This document shows positions 27,296 to 35,934 of a stretch of DNA of 64,000 nucleotides, in pieces. This DNA is from Candidatus Azobacteroides sp. Its GTDB lineage: Bacteria > Bacteroidota > Bacteroidia > Bacteroidales > Azobacteroidaceae. Made by a program: the position numbers and the translations under genes. The stretch spans positions 1 through 64,000 of the forward strand of contig WRFY01000125.1 of the NCBI GenBank assembly GCA_009783445.1, written 5' to 3'. The notes below the pieces were generated by a model. That model had not been told where the DNA came from. It was given only the letters and a program-made list of their open reading frames with translations, and did no database searches. How positions within the stretch are numbered: position 1 is the first letter of the stretch; the number at the start of each line of letters is the position of its first letter.

Positions 27296-27769
27296 CTATA
27301 AATAAATGTTCGATTCTCTCAATGCAGCCAGAATTTGATTTTTGTCGAAACCTTCCTTCGGTATCACCAAAATGGTATCGTCGCCTGCAATGGTACCTAA
27401 AATAGCATACGATATACGGTTGTCGATATCGAAAGCAACGCCCATCGCATAGCCCGGACGCGTTTTGATTACCGCCAAGTTATTCGAAAAATCTACCGAA
27501 AGGATATCGGCGCTCCTTTCCCCTCCGCCTTCTGGATTATTGTTTTCCTTTGAAAAGTTTTTTTCTCCTGAAATCGCATACAGATAATTTCCTTTTGCAT
27601 CTGGTAACTTAACTAATTTGAGCTGCTTAATATCTCGTGAAAGAGTAGCTTGAGTAATTTTAAATCCTCTTTTCTGCAAAAGAACCAGCAAATCCTCCTG
27701 GCTGCGGATAGAATGCCGGCCTACTAATTCCAAAATGGCGGTCAAACGTTTTACCTTTTTTGTTATCAT
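27296..27769 (-). CDS. argR: Arginine repressor
   Basis: 157 residues. N-terminal winged helix-turn-helix with TQATLSRDIKQLKLVKLP (about 45-62), C-terminal oligomerisation and arginine-binding domain with GTIAGDDTILVIP. ArgR represses arginine synthesis when arginine is abundant. It heads the operon, so it probably autoregulates. Start ATG at 27769 was chosen; 27796 lies inside the promoter. Confidence 0.95.
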   Translation of the reverse strand: MITKKVKRLTAILELVGRHSIRSQEDLLVLLQKRGFKITQATLSRDIKQLKLVKLPDAKGNYLYAISGEKNFSKENNNPEGGGERSADILSVDFSNNLAVIKTRPGYAMGVAFDIDNRISYAILGTIAGDDTILVIPKEGFDKNQILAALRESNIYL

Positions 27770-27805
27770 GTATAAATATGCTAAAATAGCCCGCAAATTT
27801 ATACA
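27769..27805 (-). promoter_or_regulatory. argR promoter with flanking inverted repeat
   Basis: The minus-strand -7 box TAAATTTG occupies 27801-27794. Around it lie TGTATAAA (27769-27776, overlapping the argR start codon) and its exact reverse complement TTTATACA (27798-27805), about 29 bp apart. AT-rich dyads of this kind are plausible ArgR operators, so autoregulation of the operon is likely. No perfect copy of the enteric 18-bp ARG box is present. Confidence 0.45.
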
Positions 27806-27859
27806 ATTTTTTTATCGCTTGTATCTATTCTATAATTTTATTTTCAACAAAAAAAACAT

Positions 27860-27867
27860 TATTTTTG
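27860..27867 (+). promoter_or_regulatory. -7 box of the M48 protease gene
   Basis: TATTTTTG matches TAnnTTTG exactly, 26 bp before the ATG at 27894. No -33 TTTG at 19-20 bp was found. Confidence 0.45.
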
Positions 27868-27893
27868 TGACTAAATTAAAAAATATTTGTGTC

Positions 27894-28739
27894 ATGAAAA
27901 ATTTGCTTATTCTTTTCATTATTGTTTTTGGTCTTTATTCGTGTGGAAGCGTGCCAATTACGGGACGCCGCCAGTTGAATCTTGTATCCGATAGCGAAGT
28001 TTTATCGCTCAGTTTACAACAATACGGCGACTATATCAAGACGGCGAAAAAATCGACCGACAAGGCATCCATCGCCTTAGTAGAAAAAGTAGGTCAAAGG
28101 ATCGCGGGTGCGGTAGAAGCCTATTTCAAATCTACGGGACAAGAAAAATTGTTGGAAGGTTACCAATGGGAATTTAATTTGGTAGATGATCCTCAAGTGA
28201 ATGCTTTTTGCATGCCGGGCGGTAAAATTGTAGTGTACACCGGTATACTACCTTATACAAAAGATGAAACAGGACTGGCTGTCGTTTTGGGTCACGAAGT
28301 AGGTCATGCCATTGCAAAACATGCCAACGAAAGAATGTCTCAGCAAATGGCTGTCCAGTATGGAGGAGCGGCGGTCGGCGCGGCTTTAGGAAAATCTTCC
28401 GCTGTGATTCAAACCATTGGAACGCAGGTATATGGATTAGGAGCGCAGGTGGGCGTGATGTTGCCTTTCAATCGGAAACAAGAATTGGAAGCCGATCATT
28501 TGGGACTCATCCTTATGGCCATTGCCGGATACGATCCAAGTTATGCTATCCCATTCTGGGAAAGGATGTCTCAGCAAGGAGGAAGCAAAACGAGCGAACT
28601 TTTAAGCACTCACCCTTCCGACAATACCCGTATTGCTGAAATTCGGAAAGCGCTTCCCGAAGCAATGAAGTATTACAATGGACAAGGAAGTAATCCCGCC
28701 TCAAAAAGCGGCACGACCAGCAGTCAATGGCGTTTTTAA
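27894..28739 (+). CDS. M48-family metallopeptidase lipoprotein
   Basis: 281 residues from the ATG that yields a lipoprotein signal (MKNLLILFIIVFGLYSC). The zinc site HEVGH is present in VLGHEVGHAIAKHANERM, with the third ligand glutamate in QELEADHLG. This is the YggG/LoiP-like M48C group of envelope-quality-control proteases; predicted to be attached to the outer or inner membrane facing the periplasm. Convergent with the MutS-like gene, overlapping it by 4 bp. Upstream in-frame ATG at 27735 falls inside argR and is rejected. Confidence 0.92.
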   Translation: MKNLLILFIIVFGLYSCGSVPITGRRQLNLVSDSEVLSLSLQQYGDYIKTAKKSTDKASIALVEKVGQRIAGAVEAYFKSTGQEKLLEGYQWEFNLVDDPQVNAFCMPGGKIVVYTGILPYTKDETGLAVVLGHEVGHAIAKHANERMSQQMAVQYGGAAVGAALGKSSAVIQTIGTQVYGLGAQVGVMLPFNRKQELEADHLGLILMAIAGYDPSYAIPFWERMSQQGGSKTSELLSTHPSDNTRIAEIRKALPEAMKYYNGQGSNPASKSGTTSSQWRF

Positions 28740-30529
28740 ACCGTAATACCCATTTTCTTCATGAGAAATGTGGCATTCATGTTTTGAGCTATTCCTTCTC
28801 GCAATTGATAGGAGAAGGATAGCTCATCGCCTTGAATATCGGCTTCGAAACAGTAATTTCTCACTTTTCCGGGGAATTCTTTTTCGAGACTTCCCAGCAG
28901 CAAATCGTGCGTGGCGATGATTCCGCAAGTTTGCAAAGAGATAAACTGTTGAACGAGAGCAAGAGAACCTTTTTGTTTGTCGACTGAATTTGTGCCTTTC
29001 AGAATTTCGTCCAGAATAATGAATACTTTTTCGCCTGCCTGCAGTCGGTCGATAATCACTTTCAATCGTTTAAGTTCCGCAAAGAAATACGATTCATGAT
29101 CGTTTAAGGAATCGGATGTGCGCAAACTCGTTATCAATAAGGCGGGGGAGAACGTTAGCGATTCCGCACAAACGGACGAACCTATGCATGCCAACACAAA
29201 ATTAACGCCGACGGTTCGCAGATACGTACTTTTTCCAGCCATATTTGCTCCGGTAACCACCAGAAACAAAGGAGCTTTTTCAATAAAAACATCATTCCTT
29301 ACGCACTGTTTCATGAGCGGATGCCCCAGACGCCGACCTTCCATCCGAAAATACGTATCGGTACACTCCGGAAACGCATAATCCGGATGATTAAATACAA
29401 AAATTCCTAAGGAACAATAAGCGTCGAATTCACCCATGATTTTAATCCAATGCAAAAGATTTTTCCCCCGCTTGTCTTTCCATTCTTCCAATTGGATCGA
29501 TTTCTGTATATCCCACAGCAATAGCGGATTCAATAAAAGAAAAACCAGCATGTTGCCCCGCTGTTCCAATTCGCTGGTTAATTGCGCCAGTTTTTTGAGA
29601 TCGGCAGACGCTTTCCGTTTATCCTGCAAAAAAACCGACTGCAATTCGTTCAGTCTTTTCGATTGAAAGGACTCGCATTCTACTGCCTGAATCAATTCCA
29701 AATAATTTTGAAGCAAGTCTACTTTCCGGCATACCGTTTTTTGTAAGCGGTTTATTTTCTTCGCTTGGCTTTCGCTGATCAGCAAAGCAAGAAGGTACAT
29801 CCCGATCAATCCTTTCGGAGGAAAAACCGCACAAACGGTCAACAAAATCAGGACTGCCCAAAGCAAGGGGAGAGCGATTTGAGCCGCTTTCCATTTTTTT
29901 CGAGACCCAATTCCATCCGAATGTTTCACGAAATCTTCGATTTCCTTATCGTCCGAGCTTTTACATGGATTGATTAATCCCAAAATCTGAAAATGATGAA
30001 TGAAATTTTGCTTCCGGCTCAATTCCTTGACCGCTTCTTGGCGTACGGCAATGTCGGCAACTTTCCGCAAAGGATTTTCAAACCATTCAATCAAAACCTG
30101 TTTGCCATAATTTGTACCAGTGCGGTTCATGGATTGAAACAAGGAATGATTTCCGAAAATATCCAAATCCGTGCTAAACAAATGAAGCGGATTGAGTTTT
30201 TCAGGCGCGCCGTCGAAAGCCGAAAAATCATAATCCAAAGCTTTCAATTCGTTTTTGCCGCATTGGATAGCCGTTTCCTGATACTGTTTTTTCCGCTGCA
30301 AACGATTATAGCGAAGCAATAAGGCTAAAAAGCAAGCAGTTCCAGCCAACAAAACCAAAATAATTATTCCGCTTCCTCCCGATCGTAAGCTGTAGGCTAA
30401 GACAATCGTTCCCAGAAAAACCAACAACCGGGCCATGGCCATTGAAAACAAACTTTTTTTCGTTGCAGACAACTGAATCTGGTTATTTTTTACTCGTTCT
30501 TTGTAGTAGTGGGAAACAGATTGGTTCAT
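28736..30529 (-). CDS. Membrane-associated MutS-like ATPase
   Basis: 597 residues. Two hydrophobic pairs (about 30-70 and 215-250) flank a helical region, then a MutS-type ABC ATPase C-terminus: Walker A TGANMAGKST (about 427-436), Walker B region VFIILDEILKGTN and the ATHD switch in IIATHDLLLG. It lacks the mismatch-recognition and connector domains of MutS1 and the Smr domain of MutS2, so DNA mismatch repair is doubtful. Related to a Bacteroidetes family usually annotated as MutS-like; function unknown. Confidence 0.8.
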   Translation of the reverse strand: MNQSVSHYYKERVKNNQIQLSATKKSLFSMAMARLLVFLGTIVLAYSLRSGGSGIIILVLLAGTACFLALLLRYNRLQRKKQYQETAIQCGKNELKALDYDFSAFDGAPEKLNPLHLFSTDLDIFGNHSLFQSMNRTGTNYGKQVLIEWFENPLRKVADIAVRQEAVKELSRKQNFIHHFQILGLINPCKSSDDKEIEDFVKHSDGIGSRKKWKAAQIALPLLWAVLILLTVCAVFPPKGLIGMYLLALLISESQAKKINRLQKTVCRKVDLLQNYLELIQAVECESFQSKRLNELQSVFLQDKRKASADLKKLAQLTSELEQRGNMLVFLLLNPLLLWDIQKSIQLEEWKDKRGKNLLHWIKIMGEFDAYCSLGIFVFNHPDYAFPECTDTYFRMEGRRLGHPLMKQCVRNDVFIEKAPLFLVVTGANMAGKSTYLRTVGVNFVLACIGSSVCAESLTFSPALLITSLRTSDSLNDHESYFFAELKRLKVIIDRLQAGEKVFIILDEILKGTNSVDKQKGSLALVQQFISLQTCGIIATHDLLLGSLEKEFPGKVRNYCFEADIQGDELSFSYQLREGIAQNMNATFLMKKMGITV

Positions 30530-30595
30530 AAAATCTCTTTGATCATGTGAATTTTGAATTGATAAAGCGTTAAGACGATGCGCCTATTTTCTTGA

Positions 30596-30660
30596 CCTGA
30601 AGGTAAATTTCATCCGTTTAAGGCTGAAAACTTTCTAAATCAATAGCGTAAGACGGTTCC
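30596..30660 (+). repeat. Degenerate 65-nt intergenic element, copy A
   Basis: Aligns without gaps to 60981-61045 at roughly 44 of 65 positions by eye. Shared blocks include CGAAGG or TGAAGG, CATCC, TTAAGG-TGAAA, TTCTAA-TCAA and AGCGTA. The copies are followed by similar small dyads, GCCTTTTCAGGC here (near 30692) and GCCTTACAAGGC there. This copy sits in a 240-bp gene-free gap between tRNA-Thr and the MutS-like gene, where nothing else was recognised except the tRNA terminator. Confidence 0.5.
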
Positions 30661-30718
30661 CTCCGAATCGGAATGGAATCTAAAATAAAGCCTTTTCAGG
30701 CCTTGATGCCATACGTAA

Positions 30719-30753
30719 AAAAAAAAGCTGCTCAAAAAATTTTTTTTGAACAG
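30719..30753 (-). terminator. Intrinsic terminator after tRNA-Thr
   Basis: On the minus strand CTGTTCAAAAAA pairs with TTTTTTGAGCAG (one G-T) and is followed by a T-run. It lies 18 bp past the tRNA 3' end. Confidence 0.75.
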
Positions 30754-30770
30754 TCTCTTCCTTTTTTCTG

Positions 30771-30843
30771 AGCCACTGACCAGATTCGAACTGGTGACCT
30801 ACGCGTTACGAATGCGTTGCTCTACCGACTGAGCTACAGTGGC
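30771..30843 (-). tRNA. tRNA-Thr (anticodon CGT)
   Basis: 73-nt cloverleaf read by eye: acceptor GCCACTG with CAGTGGC, D arm GCTC-GAGC, anticodon loop TTCGTAA (CGT, reads ACG), T-loop TTCGAAT. The last anticodon-stem pair (31-39) is A-C, a mismatch. The CCA end is not encoded. It begins only 7 nt after the stop codon of the upstream gene and is probably released from a shared transcript. Confidence 0.92.
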
Positions 30844-30850
30844 CAATATT

Positions 30851-31297
30851 TTATTGTATCAATCCTTTCAAAAATGTATTCAATTCTTTCTCTACATGTC
30901 CCCAAAAATCCCCTTCTAACTTCAGGGTATCATCGTCTATAAAAATCAGTTCATCAGTCACAATAAAATCGGCGTCAATCAAATTAACCGAAAAAGGTTT
31001 GCAAATAAACTTTTTCTCGAAAACATGTTCTTTTTCCAATTCTTTGAGAACAAACTTAGCAGCAAACCGCACTTCCTTGAGAGAATCGTCGTCTAATAGA
31101 ATATTTTTATCTGTTAAATTGACGGAATACAATGGATTCTCCGTATCGTCAAAAAAGTTCAGCATCTGGTTTTCTACATCGTAATAGATGTATAAGTCGC
31201 TTAAAGAACCTCCTGCATCAGCGAGTTGATAATTTTCAAGGCTTTTTACGACTGCAACTTTCAATTCAGACTCCAGACTTTTATTGATTGCTTTCAT
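30851..31297 (-). CDS. Conserved-looking small protein of unknown function
   Basis: 148 residues from the ATG at 31297: acidic, soluble, no signal peptide or membrane helix. It contains alternating strand-like segments (LYIYYDVENQMLNFFDD, ADFIVTDELIFIDDD) and a final helix. I cannot name a family. A strong promoter lies immediately before the ATG, and the tRNA-Thr gene begins 7 nt after its stop, so both are probably transcribed together. A GTG at 31330 is in frame but lies inside the promoter. Confidence 0.7.
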   Translation of the reverse strand: MKAINKSLESELKVAVVKSLENYQLADAGGSLSDLYIYYDVENQMLNFFDDTENPLYSVNLTDKNILLDDDSLKEVRFAAKFVLKELEKEHVFEKKFICKPFSVNLIDADFIVTDELIFIDDDTLKLEGDFWGHVEKELNTFLKGLIQ

Positions 31298-31301
31298 GCG
31301 G

Positions 31302-31335
31302 CAAAGGTAAATAAAAATTAAAGAAAACACAAATT
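31302..31335 (-). promoter_or_regulatory. Strong promoter abutting a start codon
   Basis: TTTG, 20-bp spacer, TACCTTTG, then CCGC and the ATG of the 148-residue gene. Transcription would be expected to start at or near the ATG, giving a leaderless or nearly leaderless mRNA. Coordinates are approximate to 2 bp. Confidence 0.55.
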
Positions 31336-31416
31336 CTTAACTTTGAAAAAATAAAACCGAAAAGAAAGCATTGTTTGTATAAATTGCCAATTTTTTTGAA
31401 CTTTATTGGACAAAGG

Positions 31417-31448
31417 TTTGCAAAAGTCGTCGAACCGGTTTACTTTTG
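31417..31448 (+). promoter_or_regulatory. Promoter of the GH11-GH43 gene
   Basis: TTTG at 31417-31420, 20-bp spacer, TACTTTTG at 31441-31448. Predicted start near 31455 gives a leader of about 59 nt. A second -7-like TAACTTTG at 31338-31345 lacks a -33. Confidence 0.65.
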
Positions 31449-31513
31449 TAAGCATTATATTATTATACCGGACTAAAGAGGTGGTTGAGCATAATCTAAA
31501 TTCTAATAAAAAT

Positions 31514-33886
31514 ATGAAACAATTTATGTTATTTTCCTTTCTATGGCTGATTTTTGGTTTATTTGCACAGGCGCAGAGCGTCTTAGAGAAAACCCCTCGT
31601 CGGGGATTTGATGTTGTAAAGAACGGCGCTCTTCAAGGCTTGCACGACGGATTCGATTACGAACTGTGGTGGGATAGCGGCGATGTCGATATGATCCTGA
31701 ATGAAGGAGGTACATTCGAGTGCAGTTGGAACAATATCAACAATGCTCTGTTCCGTACAGGCAAAAAATTCGACTCTACCAAAACTTACGAAGAAATGGG
31801 TACTATGTCTCTCAATTATAGCTGCGACTACCAGCCGAACGGCAATTCGTATCTATGCGTCTACGGTTGGTCTGTTGATCCGCTGGTAGAGTTTTACATT
31901 GTAGAAGCATGGGGACATTGGCGTCCGCCCGGTGCAGAATCCATGGGGACTATCGAAATGGACGGCGGCACGTACGATATCTATGAGACTACGCGCGTCA
32001 ATCAACCTTCCATTCAGGGCGACACGACTTTTCAACAATACTGGAGCGTTCGTACCGAGAGAAAAACCAGCGGGACCGTATCTGTCAGCGAACATTTCAA
32101 AGCGTGGAAAGCAATGGGTTTGGAGTTGGGAAAGTTATATGAGGTTGCGCTGTGCGTCGAAGGCTATCAGAGCAAAGGAACTGCCAATGTATACGACTTT
32201 ACGCTGACCATTGGCGACGCCACGTTTGGCGCAAAAGATAAAAATGCTCCGCTTTTCACTCAATTTACCTATCGCGGCGATGATCCGGTATACAAGGAAA
32301 ATCCTTTGAAGCCAGATGAATTTTATACGCCGATCTTGCAAGGATGTTATCCTGATCCGAGCATTACGCGCAAAGGAAATGATTATTATTTGGTGACTTC
32401 GTCGTTTGTCATGGTTCCGGGAGTACCCATTTTTTATTCCAACGACTTGGTAAATTGGCGGCAAATAGGGCATGTACTCGATCGTCCGTCACAATTGAAA
32501 GTACAGGATGCCGGCATCAGCTCCGGTATATACGCTCCGCAAATTCTGTACAATCCGTATAACGATACGTTTTATATGATTACCACGCATATTGCCGCCG
32601 GTTTAGGCAATATCGTCGTAAAAACCAAAGATCCGGCCCAGGGATGGAGCGATCCTTTCAAACAGCAATTTGATGGAATCGATCCGTCGCTTTTCTTCGA
32701 CGACGATGGGAAGGCATACATAGTTCACAATGACGCTCCGGATCGTGGAAAAGAACAGTATGAAGGACATCGCGTCATTAAAATTTGGGAATACGATTTG
32801 GAAAAAGATCAGGTGATTCCCGGTACCGATCAAATGATTGTGGACGGCGGCGTGGACATTACCCAAAAACCCATTTGGATTGAAGCGCCTCATATCTATA
32901 AGAAAAACGGACGTTACTATCTTATGTGCGCCGAAGGCGGTACTGCCGACTGGCACAGCGAAGTGATTTTTGTGAGCGATCATCCCAAAGGACCTTACAT
33001 TCCTGCCGGCAGCAATCCCATTCTTACCCAAAGATATTTGTCGCAGGACCGGAAAAATAAGGTTGAGTGGGCGGGTCATGCTGATTTAGTTGAAGGCCCA
33101 GAAGGAAAGTATTATGGCGTTTTTCTGGCCATTCGTCCCAATGAAAAAAACAGGGTCAACATAGGCCGTGAAACATTTATATTGCCGGTAGACTGGAGCG
33201 GCGATTTTCCCGTTTTTGAAAATGGATTGATTCCTTTGTCTCCTAAATTGAAAATGTCTTCGGGAACATCCAACCAAACAGGCGAAAATGGATTTTTTCC
33301 CAATGGAAATTTTACGTTTGCCGATGACTTTACTTCCGACAAGTTGGATGATCGCTGGATTGGAGTCAGAGGAGGACGCGAGGATTTTATCCACAGGAAC
33401 ACAAGCGGTTTAAGAATCAAACCGTTCCCCGTAAATATACGAGAAGCAAAACCTACTTCTACTCTTTTTTACAGACAACAGCACAACAATTTCGAGGCAA
33501 CCGTAACGATAAACTACAAGCCGGCTTCGGCTTCCGAACTGGCAGGTTTGGTATGTTATCAAAGCGAGTCGTTTAACTATGTATTGGGCGTCACGCGAAA
33601 AGAACAGGATGATTGTATTGTACTTGTACGAACCGAACGCAAAGACAGCCAAAATAAATCTACTGTCGTCGCTTTCGAAAGGGTAGATTTAAGTAAGCCG
33701 ATAAAATTACAGGTAAAAGCTCAGGGAGACAATTATCAGTTCAATTATGCAATTGGCGATGGCGATTTGAAAAATTTGGGCGGTATTGTTTCGGGAGATA
33801 TCCTTTCAACCAACATTGCAGGCGGATTTACAGGCAGTCTGATTGGTTTGTATGCCACATCGGCAAATGATATCACGTCGTTTTAA
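31514..33886 (+). CDS. Bifunctional xylanase/xylosidase, GH11-GH43 fusion
   Basis: 790 residues with a signal peptide ([15 protein letters not shown] to AQAQ). Residues about 25-240 are a GH11 endo-1,4-beta-xylanase: nucleophile E126 in [28 protein letters not shown] at 151-166, and acid/base E216 in VEGYQSKG. Residues about 270-600 are a GH43 five-bladed propeller: base D281 in GCYPDPSI, modulator D390 in GIDPSLFF, acid E457 in WIEAPHIYK. Residues about 615-790 look like the beta-sandwich appended to GH43 xylosidases. It would cut xylan internally and release xylose or arabinose from the products. Stands alone without susC/D; start chosen for the signal peptide (31406 is in the promoter). 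Confidence 0.92.
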   Translation: MKQFMLFSFLWLIFGLFAQAQSVLEKTPRRGFDVVKNGALQGLHDGFDYELWWDSGDVDMILNEGGTFECSWNNINNALFRTGKKFDSTKTYEEMGTMSLNYSCDYQPNGNSYLCVYGWSVDPLVEFYIVEAWGHWRPPGAESMGTIEMDGGTYDIYETTRVNQPSIQGDTTFQQYWSVRTERKTSGTVSVSEHFKAWKAMGLELGKLYEVALCVEGYQSKGTANVYDFTLTIGDATFGAKDKNAPLFTQFTYRGDDPVYKENPLKPDEFYTPILQGCYPDPSITRKGNDYYLVTSSFVMVPGVPIFYSNDLVNWRQIGHVLDRPSQLKVQDAGISSGIYAPQILYNPYNDTFYMITTHIAAGLGNIVVKTKDPAQGWSDPFKQQFDGIDPSLFFDDDGKAYIVHNDAPDRGKEQYEGHRVIKIWEYDLEKDQVIPGTDQMIVDGGVDITQKPIWIEAPHIYKKNGRYYLMCAEGGTADWHSEVIFVSDHPKGPYIPAGSNPILTQRYLSQDRKNKVEWAGHADLVEGPEGKYYGVFLAIRPNEKNRVNIGRETFILPVDWSGDFPVFENGLIPLSPKLKMSSGTSNQTGENGFFPNGNFTFADDFTSDKLDDRWIGVRGGREDFIHRNTSGLRIKPFPVNIREAKPTSTLFYRQQHNNFEATVTINYKPASASELAGLVCYQSESFNYVLGVTRKEQDDCIVLVRTERKDSQNKSTVVAFERVDLSKPIKLQVKAQGDNYQFNYAIGDGDLKNLGGIVSGDILSTNIAGGFTGSLIGLYATSANDITSF

Positions 33887-33888
33887 GA

Positions 33889-33957
33889 GGACACGTAAAT
33901 GACGCGCCTTATCTAAATGAACGCAGATTTTAATTTTATTTTTTATCTGCGTTCATT
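33889..33957. repeat. Hairpin repeat, copy 3, possible terminator
   Basis: AATGAACGCAGAT at 33916-33928 and its perfect reverse complement at 33945-33957 form a 13-bp stem with an AT-rich loop. Begins two bases after the xylanase gene stop and shares ATCTGCGTTCAT-type sequence with the copies at 5881-5955 and 23210-23249. Confidence 0.65.
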
Positions 33958-33981
33958 CGTATAGGATGTGTTATTTGCGTT

Positions 33982-34218
33982 CTATTTCAACCTTTTTATA
34001 TACTTTATCACTCGAGTTATACTGAAAGCCAATAAACCCAATACTACAATTGTCAAGACGAGAACGCCCGGCAAGAAAATATCTTTGCCGGCAGCCCTAT
34101 CTTCAATAAATAATTTTATAAACGTTCCTATGGCTACTATACAACATAAACTGATGATACCCCACACAATAAGATTCTTTATAAAAATAAACTTTTTTAC
34201 GCTTTCTTTCATAGACAT
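33982..34218 (-). CDS. Small two-helix membrane protein, hypothetical
   Basis: 78 residues with two hydrophobic helices (about 14-35 and 48-70), basic ends (KKFIFIKN, KYIKRLK) that satisfy the positive-inside rule, and a short loop. The opposite strand has an overlapping frame with no such pattern, so this strand was preferred. A minus-strand -7 box TACCTTTG at 34282-34275 lies about 57 bp upstream. Between 34219 and 34427 nothing else was recognised apart from an imperfect GACTAAAATTT/AAATTTAGTC dyad. Confidence 0.5.
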   Translation of the reverse strand: MSMKESVKKFIFIKNLIVWGIISLCCIVAIGTFIKLFIEDRAAGKDIFLPGVLVLTIVVLGLLAFSITRVIKYIKRLK

Positions 34219-34427
34219 TTTCTATATTTAATTATTTACAATCACTACGGATCGACTAAAATTTCAAAAAGAAGCAAAGGTAGTCAAAAAATTTAGTCAG
34301 TCAGCCGCTATTCAAACAAATCATCAAACGGTAAGAATCTTAACGAAACTCAACATTTCCGCTGCAAAGCGTGTAATTGGAACTTATGAATTAAATTTCG
34401 CCCCAGTTGATTTAATACACGATTTTT

Positions 34428-35204
34428 TTAATCCATTCCCATTTTTTCCATTAATTTTTTTACCGCTTCTTCCGGACTGTTGGTTTCTACCAATAAACTG
34501 ATAAATTGGCTGCCGATAATGGCTCCAGCTGCATTTTCAAAAGCTGCCGCAAGCGTTTCCTTGTTGGAAATTCCAAAACCAATCAAACGCGGATTCCGCA
34601 AATTCATGTGGTTGATACGTCGAAAATAAGCTTGCTTTGTTTCGTCAAAAGTATTTTGCGCGCCGGTGATTGCCGCCGAGGAAACCATATAAATGAAACC
34701 ATCGGTATGCGTATCTATCTGGCGTATGCGTTCTTCAGATGTTTCAGGCGTAATCAACAAAATCATTTTCAAATCGTATAAATCGGCAACAGGTTTATAT
34801 TCCATCAAATAATCTCTGAAAGGCAAATCCGGAATAATCATTCCAGAAATACCCGTTCGTTGACAATCTTTGCAGAAATTTTCAAAACCATATTGCATGA
34901 CCGGATTCAAATATCCCATCCAAATCAGAGGAATATGAATTTCATTCTGAGCGGATTCTAACTGGGAAAAAAGAATTTTCAGGCTCATGCCGTTGCGAAG
35001 GGCAGAAGCGCTGCTTTTTTGAATAACCGGCCCATCGGCCATCGGATCGGAGAATGGCATTCCAACTTCAATCAAATCGACTCCTTTTTCCTGCAATTCT
35101 TTGATAATCTGAACGGTATCATTCAATTGAGGAAATCCTGCCGTAAAATAAACCGAAAGAATGCCTCTGGTCTTACGTTGAAATAAAGCATTTATTTTGT
35201 TCAT
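34428..35204 (-). CDS. trpA: Tryptophan synthase alpha subunit
   Basis: 258-residue TIM barrel that cleaves indole-3-glycerol phosphate and passes indole to TrpB. Catalytic region [17 protein letters not shown] about residues 39-55, and later [10 protein letters not shown] and GAIIGSQF phosphate-binding turns. Last gene of the trp operon; trpB sits at the other end of the same operon, a Bacteroidetes arrangement. Confidence 0.96.
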   Translation of the reverse strand: MNKINALFQRKTRGILSVYFTAGFPQLNDTVQIIKELQEKGVDLIEVGMPFSDPMADGPVIQKSSASALRNGMSLKILFSQLESAQNEIHIPLIWMGYLNPVMQYGFENFCKDCQRTGISGMIIPDLPFRDYLMEYKPVADLYDLKMILLITPETSEERIRQIDTHTDGFIYMVSSAAITGAQNTFDETKQAYFRRINHMNLRNPRLIGFGISNKETLAAAFENAAGAIIGSQFISLLVETNSPEEAVKKLMEKMGMD

Positions 35205-35225
35205 TGTTATGTGTACCTATATTTG

Positions 35226-35909
35226 CTATGATCTATTTTTCTTCCATTTTTCGTTTTCTAAAGGAACCTCGCCGACAGGCAATTTATTAGCCTGAATAAA
35301 AGGCAAAAGAAAGTCTTGTATCCGGCTAATATCTTTCAAACCGGGTGAAATTTCAAACCGGCTATTCAAATCAACCGCATACAACTGAGGAATATTGCAT
35401 TGCCGGATGATTTCAAAATCGTTCTTGTCGATGCCTCCGCTTAAAAAAAACGGTTTTTTACTTGAATAGGAGCTAAGAATTCGCCAATCGAATTTTTTTC
35501 CGGAGCCGCCATACAGAGGCGTTCGGGCGTCGAACAGGAAATAATCGCAAACGGTTTCATAGCAAGCGGTTTTTTCCAAATCTTTCCCCTTTTCAATTTG
35601 AAAAGCTTTAATGATTTTTATTCCTTTATCCTTCAATCTTTTGCATAAATCTGGCGATTCCGATCCATGCAATTGAAGCATTTGCAATCCGTATTGTTCC
35701 TTTTTTTTCCATATATTTTCTTCGTTTTCATCCACAAAAACGCCTACCTTTTGTACGTTGGACGGGACAATGCCTAACTCGCCTGCATTCAAGCTGCCGG
35801 CATATCGGGGCGACTTTTCATAAAAAATCAAGCCTATCAGGTCGATCGGAAGGCGCAACAAATCGTTTATATTGTCTGGATATTTCATCCCGCAAACTTT
35901 TATTTTCAT
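35226..35909 (-). CDS. trpF: Phosphoribosylanthranilate isomerase
   Basis: 227 residues from MKIKVCGMKYPDN, the classic TrpF N-terminus with the catalytic cysteine in KVCGM. Other motifs: GVFVDE, LQLHGSESP and the general-acid region DYFLFDARTPLYGGSGKKFDW, with FFLSGGID near the end. Small single-domain isomerase; not fused to TrpC as in enterics. 21 bp separate it from trpA. Confidence 0.95.
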   Translation of the reverse strand: MKIKVCGMKYPDNINDLLRLPIDLIGLIFYEKSPRYAGSLNAGELGIVPSNVQKVGVFVDENEENIWKKKEQYGLQMLQLHGSESPDLCKRLKDKGIKIIKAFQIEKGKDLEKTACYETVCDYFLFDARTPLYGGSGKKFDWRILSSYSSKKPFFLSGGIDKNDFEIIRQCNIPQLYAVDLNSRFEISPGLKDISRIQDFLLPFIQANKLPVGEVPLENEKWKKNRS

Positions 35910-35934
35910 ATAGCGCACTCAGTTTTTTATTCAG

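Noticed and set aside
27735-27893. N-terminal extension of the M48 protease
   Set aside because: It lies across argR and its promoter; the ATG at 27894 gives a clean lipoprotein signal.
28736-30529. Calling this gene mutS or mutS2
   Set aside because: Only the ATPase core is shared; the recognition and Smr domains are absent and membrane helices are present.
33860-33886. Possible truncation of the GH43 C-terminal domain
   Set aside because: The protein ends soon after GLYATSAND, and I could not exclude that this is the natural end of the family.
33968-34231. Plus-strand 87-codon frame opposite the small membrane protein
   Set aside because: It overlaps the minus-strand frame almost fully, has less convincing hydrophobic and charge pattern, and begins inside the flank of the hairpin repeat.
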